A stretch of 64,000 nt of DNA from the NCBI GenBank assembly GCA_019155185.1, contig CM032811.1:12420075-12484074 (forward strand), given 5' to 3'. The notes under the pieces were generated by a model. That model had not been told where the DNA came from. It ran no database searches and saw only the letters and a list, made by a program, of their open reading frames with translations. Shown in pieces: positions 56,801 to 64,000 of the stretch. The DNA comes from Beaufortia kweichowensis (lineage: Eukaryota; Chordata; Actinopteri; Cypriniformes; Gastromyzontidae). The stretch's first letter is position 1, and each line of letters begins with the position of its first letter. The position numbers and the translations under genes were made by a program.

Positions 56801-59800
56801 GACACACGTATATTATGATTTACCATTGTTTTATTTACGCTATGAGCGCGCCCAAAGCGAAAACCGGAAGCCGAACACCGGTGTTATAAGTGGACATAAA
56901 TTACAAACTCCGAATAACAAACTCGTAACGTTTGCCCATTGTGTGCAAGACAAGTTGTATCTGTGCTTTCCTCAATGTTGCAAACTGGTCCACAGGTAAG
57001 TTGCTACAGACTGTCTATCGCTAAAATGGCTAAACGATTCCCTATTTGGCGTATATTCATGACGTCATTGTTTTTGTCTACGCTTGTCTCGTCATTTGGT
57101 CTTTTATTCTTCGTTCCAGACGACTCGGATTTAGGATATTGCCCACCTCGAACCCGGGAATAACGTCTTGATTTAGCAATAATTGATGGATTGTTTAAAA
57201 AAATGGATTGTTTTAGCGCAGCATTAGACTGTTCACAAATCACAGGTTTAATCATGACCAAAAAAGCGTCTCTGTGTGTGTCCAGTCAATTTTGTGTAAA
57301 ATGTCAAGATATGGAATTTACTGTGTGGTTCAAAAATCACTAGGGTAATCGAAACACATTTTAAATTTTGGAATAACACAGTAATACAATTTCTTAAATA
57401 TAAACAGCAATGAAAATATTAGAAGAAATTCACCATCTGAGTCATCAGATGATAAAAGTTCTTCATCTTCATCCATAGAGGAACTATTAATCCATACCTG
57501 TAAGAAAACCAGAAAACTGTGAAAAGTCCTATTTAAAAAATAGTCTCCAGAACCAAATTTTTTACAGGCCACTTACATTGTGAGGCAGAGAGTATGTTGA
57601 TCCTTCAAAAGGTGTGTGTGTCAAAGAGAAATGATAGAAGTTGTATAAATTGTATTGCTATACACTTCATGTTTCTGAACTGCAGACATGCAAACAACAT
57701 AATCTGCAATTTAATGCAATTTAATAATCAAAGGAAAACAATAACCTGTAACTAAATATGTTGTGTTCCTTTCAGGCATTTGTTCTGTATTACCTTTCAG
57801 TTTTTTGATCTAATAGAATACAAACACATTTGTTAGCCAGGAAACTGTAGAAAAACAGATCTTTGCCCTGTGTAATATCTGACCTTGTTTAAAAGTGCAG
57901 AGTCTCTAACACACTGTCGAAGCAGCAGTATGGATGATTGTGTAGTTTGTGTTGTGACCGTACACTCCAACACACACACAGACAGACACAGCATCCCAGA
58001 GGCGTGGCTAAACCTGAGGAGGTGGGATCTGTCCAACCACACCTGAGATACACCTGCAAGAGGTGTGGCTAATGGATTTGGAGGGCTAAAGTGTGAAAAA
58101 GGAGCATATGTAAAAAATCACAGACTTCACTGGTCTGGGCTTTTTTTATTAAGCCAGTAAGCAACCATCCGGGACACATTAACAATCGTTAATGTTTGTA
58201 ACCGGGATGCAGATATCTGTGTATTGCTGATAAATGACAAACATCTGCTGTAAATTACATATTAATTGAAGCTAAAGTGCAGTAAAAAACCAAACACATC
58301 AACAAAATTGATTTAAAATGAAATGAATGTAAATGAGGATACATTACTGCTTGAAGAGTTCAATTAGAGCATGCTGATTGGTCTGTTGTGCCAGATGTAG
58401 GGGTGTGTCTCCATCCTGATTGGCTGAGTTGATAGCCATCAGGGCACCAGGCTGACAGAGAAGAAACTCTGAGATGTTCACAAAACCCAGCCGCACACAC
58501 ACGTGCAGTAGAGATTCTGAACACACACACATACACTTACAAATAAATGCATGTAACATACATTTTCATATTCGTACAGTGCCGTCTTACAGTATGTGAA
58601 ACCCGTTTATATTAAAATTAGATCCATTTATTTTGAACATTCTCATTTGTGGTCACCACGGTGAACTCTGATCCAATTAGAACTCAGCATTTATAATTCC
58701 ACTGCTCATCTCCGGACATTTGTGTCATCTGGATGTGAAGCAGGAGCAGTCAAATGAGATTATACACACACACATTTACAAAGCACGGAAACAGGTGCAG
58801 TACTTCTCTATGCCATTTATATACAATTAATGGCTTATTGTATTAATACATACATACAATATTTAGCTATCTAAAAGGCTATACTATAGAGTTTTCATGT
58901 TGTATATACAACTAAATATAGTTACTGTAAATTTCTTCTAATAGAAACTTAAAATTTTAAAATATCCAGCAAATAAAAAACAAAATGCAAATTTCAGCAC
59001 ACCTTGTTCTGATTGGCAGAGGAGGTTGTGTGGGGTGTGTAGATTGGCTAGGGCGAGCGTGGCTCTTTCATCCATCTGTGCCCGAGCAGTGCTATCATTC
59101 AAACCGTATCGACCAATTAAATCTCTGTGTTCAATGGTGCTGAGGCAGTTGCTATGGGTTACCAGGTATTCAGCCAACTCCTGGGCGTCATCCTCCACAT
59201 ATGTTAGATAAGTCATGCCCACACACGTTACCTCATCATCAGTATATGTATACGCTTGGACAGACACCGTCTCTGATTGGTTATGACCTAAACCAAAATA
59301 GCAAAACACACAAGGAGCACTATTGTTTATCAACACACACATAAGTTTTAAAATGAGTTAAACAACTTGTTTGACATAAACAGTATTTTGTGAATATTTC
59401 ATATTCATGTGGATTGTATCATTTTTACCAGGAGCGATAAAGTACAGCATGGACTGAACTCTAGTTTGTAAAATATGAAGTAGAGTTGATCCCGCTAGAA
59501 CCACAAATATCTCTTCCTCCTGAGCCGAGGAGATCAGAGCAAAAACTTTTGCTTGGCCCTAAAACACACACACATTTACTATATAATTTTCTTATAGAAT
59601 TGCTGTCATATTCAATTATAATGATTACAGACTAATCAAACCCTAACCCCCTAAATCCCCTAAAACATTTTTTATTTTTACAATGTAAATAAAAACTAAG
59701 AGCTATATATTAATATAGCAGAGATATATTAAAAGCATAGATTAAGAAAGACATAAAAGTGTCACTCACATAAACTGGAACCTCTCTTCTGCTGAGCTTC

Positions 59801-59802
59801 AT
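50815..59802 (-). CDS. Rho guanine-nucleotide exchange factor, ARHGEF28 (RGNEF)-like, complete
   Basis: DH-PH exchange factor of the AKAP13/ARHGEF28 group that activates RhoA. Thirty-one coding exons (59802-59770, 59558-59429, 59287-59003, 58516-58348, 58085-57884, 57809-57746, 57602-57577, 57497-57434, 56776-56676, 56585-56489, 56386-56341, 56239-56101, 55887-55773, 55674-55619, 55527-55479, 55389-55326, 54926-54832, 54515-54399, 54286-54036, 53916-53791, 53537-53420, 53328-53074, 52834-52758, 52667-52486, 52406-52339, 52273-52106, 52022-51930, 51809-51730, 51612-51565, 51478-51374, 51123-50815) give 1243 residues. Order: N-terminal MKLSRREVPVYGQ domain, ankyrin-like segment (GDTPLHLA), Ser-rich acidic region, C1 zinc finger (C-x2-C-x10-C-x2-C-x4-H-x2-C-x6-C, about 475-505), DH (about 610-815; LLLVTQRITKYPVLLERLL), PH (about 825-950; FLQEKEQKFVFAAL) and a C-terminal coiled coil. 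Similarity is best to ARHGEF28, but AKAP13 is close. Confidence 0.85.
53329..54035 (-). other. RhoGEF DH-domain region with two GC-AG introns
   Basis: The introns after exon 19 (donor CAG|GCAAAC, 54036/54035) and after exon 21 (donor GAGG|GCAAAT, 53420/53419) both begin GC. No GT donor at either place keeps the frame, whereas these GC sites join DH-domain exons in phase and align residue for residue with ARHGEF28. The intervening intron (53790-53538) starts with a normal GTAAGT. Confidence 0.7.
54768..54817 (-). repeat. Teleost interspersed-repeat tail
   Basis: TAAGTCGCTTTGGATAAAAG followed by CGTCAGCTAAATGCCTAAATG is a very common fish repeat tail. It ends about 14 bases from the donor of RhoGEF exon 17 (54832). 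A degenerate copy is at 905-953. Strand is given relative to the host gene only. Confidence 0.65.
56855..56995 (+). promoter_or_regulatory. Possible antisense promoter and first exon inside a RhoGEF intron
   Basis: Within the intron between RhoGEF exons 8 and 9 there is a small CpG-rich patch (GAGCGCGCCC) with an ETS-type ACCGGAAG. About 100 bases on, a perfect plus-strand splice donor CCACAG|GTAAGTT appears (exon end 56995), and a CRE palindrome TGACGTCA lies at 57060-57067. A plus-strand frame of 74 codons (56939-57163) with a hydrophobic segment (FMTSLFLSTLVSSFGLLFFV) crosses the donor. No downstream acceptor exon could be identified. Confidence 0.35.
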
Positions 59803-59936
59803 TCTTTGAAGTTAAATATATCAAGTAACAAATGGCAAGTAAGGTTAGGAATTGAAGTCATAAAAACCCAGACAAATTTAACTCTAAACTCTCTAATGTA
59901 ACTCTGCTGCAAACTGAGCAATGAAACTACCCACAC

Positions 59937-59941
<5 letters not shown>

Positions 59942-60021
<80 letters not shown>
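59942..60021. repeat. (GA)n microsatellite, 80 bp
   Basis: About 40 perfect GA units lie immediately upstream (minus-strand sense) of the first coding exon of the RhoGEF. The long LS frames across it are artefacts. Confidence 0.97.
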
Positions 60022-60023
<2 letters not shown>

Positions 60024-63000
60024 GGAGGGAGTGAGAGAACAAGGTTTGGATGGAAAAGATAAATAAATAAGATACAAAACAGAGACAAGATAAATGACAG
60101 AGAGGCAGAAGCTGACAGAAATATTAAACAGGTGTACATACTGTCCTGTAGCATTAAGGTCATAACATCGAAAGAAACTTAACTGTGAGAAACTTTTTGA
60201 CTTTGTAGTGACAAAGACCAAATTGTCAACCTAATGGTTTTTATGGTTCTTCTATGTCATTGCTGTAAATACGTTTTTGTAGCACAATATAACCATTTAT
60301 AAATATTAACGGTACAATGCTCTATTTTCTATTTGAAAAGCCCCTTTTGATTAGCTTACCACCAAGATTTCAATTCAAAGGCCCATTAAAGCAACTACCT
60401 TTGTTGTTATAAGAAAATTTAAGACTAAAAACGTAAGACTATCACAAAGGCCCATAGAAAGTGACTCATTAGGATCAATGATTGTCCACCAGAGGGCATA
60501 GAATACAAAACAGATGAATGCACACTCCAGCTCCCTTCTTCAGGGTTTTAATTGAAATATTACCTTATCAGCCTTGGCCACCAGATGTCACCAGCAGGCA
60601 GATTGAGATCGAGACAGTTACTAATAAATGTGTAAGGTACAGTATAAATCTTTTTTTTTTTTGGCTTTTTAGATGAAAAAAATCTTGAATGATCATTATT
60701 AATTCATGTAAAAAGTACAAATAAAACTTACCAAATAATGAAAATACATGTAAAAGTAAATGTTTAACAGCCATGTTTTGGTGTTTTCATCTAGTGCACT
60801 GTGGCAGTGCATGCTGAGACTGAAAGGAGCCTTTGAGATGTGAACTTTCCCCCACTTATCCAAACAACTCAGCCCCAGAAAATCCACAGTCCCATACATC
60901 TACATATGTTGACCTCTATACTGCTGCACACACAAACAAACAGGCATACCCCCACACGCTCAGTTCCTCTGTTTACTTCAGCCCATTTGATCCCTCTATC
61001 TTTCTTTTTCTCTCTCTCACTTATCTAAGTGTATTGCATGACAGTTTGAGGGAAAAACTGCAAGTGGAGGTTTGCAAAGATTCCTGAGGCTTTTGTCTAA
61101 TCTCAAATCACATGCAGAAGTTTAAACATTCCTGCCTGTTTTCCTACACAGCGAAATGAACACACTCTTTCTCTCTTTTAATATATCCTATATTTGCTAG
61201 TTTATTATATTTGCATACCAAACTTTATATGAACCTCTGTACTAGTGGTTTATGCTGGAACAGTTTACTGCCCATGGTTATATTCAGTGGCCACAAAACT
61301 CCCTCTCACTCCCATCTTTCTCTCTCTCTATATGTTTCATGGAAACCAGATTTCCGGGAAGTTTTCTCCATTCTAAAATCCGTCTCTGCCTGCTTGTTTT
61401 CAAATTCCCTGCACAATTGTATCAGTCATATTATTTCTGATCCAGTGACGTTTAAAGCATTTAAATGAAAAGTTGTGTAAAATATTTACTCTAAGCATTA
61501 GGAAAAGGATCTGCACAAACATTTGGCATATTTGCATCCTTCGCAATCAATGTATTTGGATGTGAGTATGTTGTCTTTGTTATCACAAAAAGTGACCTTT
61601 ATATGTCAATAACTAAGCAACAAACAACAAACTTACTGAAGTGAATACACATTTCAAACGTTGTTGTGTTAATGATGAACTATCAGGCAAACAGAAAATG
61701 TTCAGTGATACCCAGGGGGTGATAGCAACACTCATCAAAACATCAAAAGGTATGAGATTTACACAAAGCAAGAGAGAAAAATGTGATTGGAGGGTTAATT
61801 TGATTAAATTAGCATATAACAGATCAATAAAACTACCTTTAGGTTTTATGGTTGAACCTACATGAGCTATATGAGTCGAATTGCTGGTTTAACAGGCTCT
61901 TCCACTATCACATGATCTAAAAAAATACAAAGAAAGGTATAATAGATCTGTCGTCTGATAGAACAGACACACAGTCAGGCCGTCTCGGTGATAACTGGAA
62001 ATTTTAGTAGCAAATACTGTATAATGTCAGTCATGCATATATATTCATAACTTGTTGAAACTGTTTTAGGATGAATTTAATAGGAAGTGAAAGTCATTGC
62101 GTGTGTCAATTGGCAACAAAACAGCCATTGCTTGAACACACACACAAACACACAATGTTGGCTTCCTAAACAGACCTTCATAGAATAGGAGGAAATGGGT
62201 GGCAGTCCTGTTTCACGATTATTTCCCGTTTGAAGCACCACACACACAAAATAAAGTAAAATATATTTGTGCAAAAATAAATCTAGAGTATAATACATTT
62301 TATTGCTGTATGTGCTGATGTAATGGACTTGTTGTTTATGGTTATATTAACTATATTACGAGTCACAGCTAGCACAGCAAATTACTCAAATCTGTCATTA
62401 TATCATCATAATCGTCAACATTTATTTTAATGATATAATATGGTAATTTTGCATTAGTCATGTGTGAGAAAAGTACTGACCTCAAGAACTACAAAAAATG
62501 ATATGAGTAATTAATGTGTGTGGGAAAGTGTATGAGAGGTTGGGTTAAAATATACAGAATGTTTAGTTTTTATTTGTTCTTGACAACAGGTTTACTTAAC
62601 TTTTAATGGGGAATCGAAGCAGAAGGGAAACAAAACATTACCAAAGATTGTCACACAGCAGTGTGTCTGTGATAAGGTTGTAAAATGTGTGTAAAATTCA
62701 CTGACTGATTCCTAAGTGTGTTACATAAATGATTGTCTCAGGAAGTTCACACCAGCAGCATTTAGCCATTGCTAGGATACAACATTGTGACCTCACGGCT
62801 GATCAGAAAGCTCTCCAATTGGCTAATTTCTTTCTTCTGATGACATCACGTTGTTGCCGGGTGAAATTGAACTCTGGTGACACGGAGGAAAAAAGAAAAT
62901 TTGTCAGTCTGAGGTTTTTTTTGTCAACCAAGAGTCATGTGGATTTTCTTGGCTTAAGGGTTTAGGGTTGAAGGATCACAGTTGAATTTGCTGTCTATGT

Positions 63001-63840
63001 TTTTTCAGTCTCTCAAGCTTGAAAAATGCTTTTCACACGAAGGCAAAATTCCTTTACTTGGGCAGAAACCTGAAGTTCAGAAATTTTATTTATGCAGTTT
63101 CAACAACAGTATGTCACAGCGTGAACAAGTTTGTGTTGGGCGGCATTGATTTCATCTGAACTCTTTGACATCGGTCTGAGATCAGAGGAATGTTTTTAGT
63201 AGCACCCCATGGGCCGCCTTCATGATCCTATGGGTGAAAATCCTGCGGGATCTGGCTCCCTTCCACACCGTCTGATGGTCATTGTGCGCTGTCAGCAATT
63301 CTCAGCTCTATTCAAAGCTCTAGTCGTCAAGCCAATTGTTGAGCTCTGTTTTTGCTCTCTGGACAGTGTTTGCCTTGACTTGTTCTAGCGCCCACATAAT
63401 TTGCTTTCTTTTCCAAGAACAAACTGCTGTAAACGCACATCAAAAAAGAATAGTCTTTCATATGAAATAAAGTATTCCCTTACAAAAATTAACCATGGTT
63501 TTGCTACAGTAACCATGGTTTAACCATGATATATGTATGGTTATGAAAAAGGTAATCAATCCATCAAAAACATGCTTACTACAATTTTACTATAATAAAA
63601 GGCTTTTAAATGTAATGCAACATGCTTTTTATTACGTTTATGCTTTATTATTTATTATATTATGACTTTATAATCTATACTAATCTATAACTATTAACCT
63701 GAGGTTATGTTCAGAGCTTAGGCCATAAAACATACACTTCATACATTGTAATTAATTGAATGAATTTAACATAAAATAATATATTTTTTCCAAATTAAAG
63801 CCATTTTTAGTTTCTTAAAATCTTGAAAGGAACATGTCTG
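60022..63840. other. Gene-poor right flank
   Basis: No conserved coding sequence recognised on either strand. The left part should hold the RhoGEF leader and promoter. Confidence 0.55.
63490..63545. repeat. ACCATGGTT-rich interspersed repeat fragment
   Basis: Repeated units of AACCATGGTTT with self-complementary CCATGG cores (TAACCATGGTTTTGCTACAG, then TAACCATGGTTTAACCATGA) resemble a palindromic DNA-transposon-derived repeat common in cyprinids. The family was not assigned. Confidence 0.5.
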
Positions 63841-63899
63841 GACAAGAGAGCGAGCAAGAGAGAGAGAGAGATTTGGTGGGGGAGTGGCTCAAATTGCGA

Positions 63900-63960
63900 G
63901 AGGTCCGAATCATTTCAGCGAATCGGTTCGTTCAGACGGTTCATTCATCGCTGAACAAAT
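63900..63960. repeat. GAATCGGTTCGTTCA-type repeat fragment
   Basis: The stretch AGCGAATCGGTTCGTTCAGA, with neighbouring GAATCATTT and GGTTCATTCATCG, resembles a self-complementary repeat often seen in fish genomes. It reaches close to the right edge. Confidence 0.35.
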
Positions 63961-64000
63961 TCTTTATTACTCGTTTCAAACGTGTCACTCACAAGTATTC

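Noticed and set aside
57794..57809. A 16-nt microexon ending at an internal GTAATA in the RhoGEF
   Set aside because: Reading through to the donor at 57746 stays open and gives the phase needed by the next exon, so the longer exon is simpler.
59799..60221. 140-codon minus-strand frame rich in Leu-Ser
   Set aside because: It runs through the (GA)n repeat; only its last 11 codons are the real first coding exon of the RhoGEF (frame and donor differ).
62729..62965. 78-codon plus-strand frame
   Set aside because: No homology, splice context or promoter seen; treated as chance.

Overview
This is vertebrate, almost certainly teleost, nuclear DNA. Genes are split by short GT-AG introns, the intergenic DNA is AT-rich, and there are long (GA)n/(CT)n microsatellites and repeat ends typical of fish genomes. 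The predicted proteins match vertebrate families over their full length. A cypriniform fish is a reasonable guess, but nothing here fixes the species. No operons, CRISPR arrays or bacterial features are present.

Layout from left to right. (1) About 1-10.25 kb, minus strand: the 5' part of gabbr1 (GABA-B receptor subunit 1). It has the long sushi-domain form (1a) and the short form (1b), which starts from its own promoter and signal-peptide exon. The rest of the gene lies beyond the left edge. (2) 12.1-15.0 kb, minus: sh3bp5l, complete. (3) 16.3-17.8 kb, minus: mgat1, complete in two coding exons, with a probable non-coding exon near 18.8 kb. (4) 20.5-21.2 kb, minus: an unrecognised 230-codon ORF in a CpG-rich start region. 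(5) 23.0-24.0 kb, minus: a membrane-anchored RING E3 ligase of the RNF183/223/225 group. (6) 27.96-36.02 kb, minus: dhx16, all 20 coding exons. (7) 37.35-39.8 kb, plus: ppt2, 8 exons, divergent from dhx16. (8) 41.3-46.05 kb, plus: a short myomegalin (PDE4DIP)-like centrosomal/Golgi coiled-coil gene. (9) 47.6-50.4 kb, plus: a tektin-like gene, probably TEKTL1/CCDC105. (10) 50.8-59.8 kb, minus: a complete 31-exon Rho guanine-nucleotide exchange factor most like ARHGEF28 (RGNEF), convergent with the tektin-like gene. (11) 60-64 kb: no gene recognised.

For the multi-exon genes I traced splice sites by eye and checked that exon phases add up. All the models stay open from start to stop. The genes do not form one pathway. 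Some neighbours (gabbr1, dhx16, ppt2) are linked to the human MHC on chromosome 6p, so the block is probably a rearranged MHC-linked segment. No new biological system is evident. The most interesting items are the shared gabbr1 1a/1b exon and its 18-nt microexon, CRE palindromes in three CpG-rich start regions, two nearby GC-AG introns in the RhoGEF, a myomegalin-like gene reduced to its N-terminal half, a possible antisense promoter with a perfect splice donor inside a RhoGEF intron, and the unexplained 230-codon ORF.
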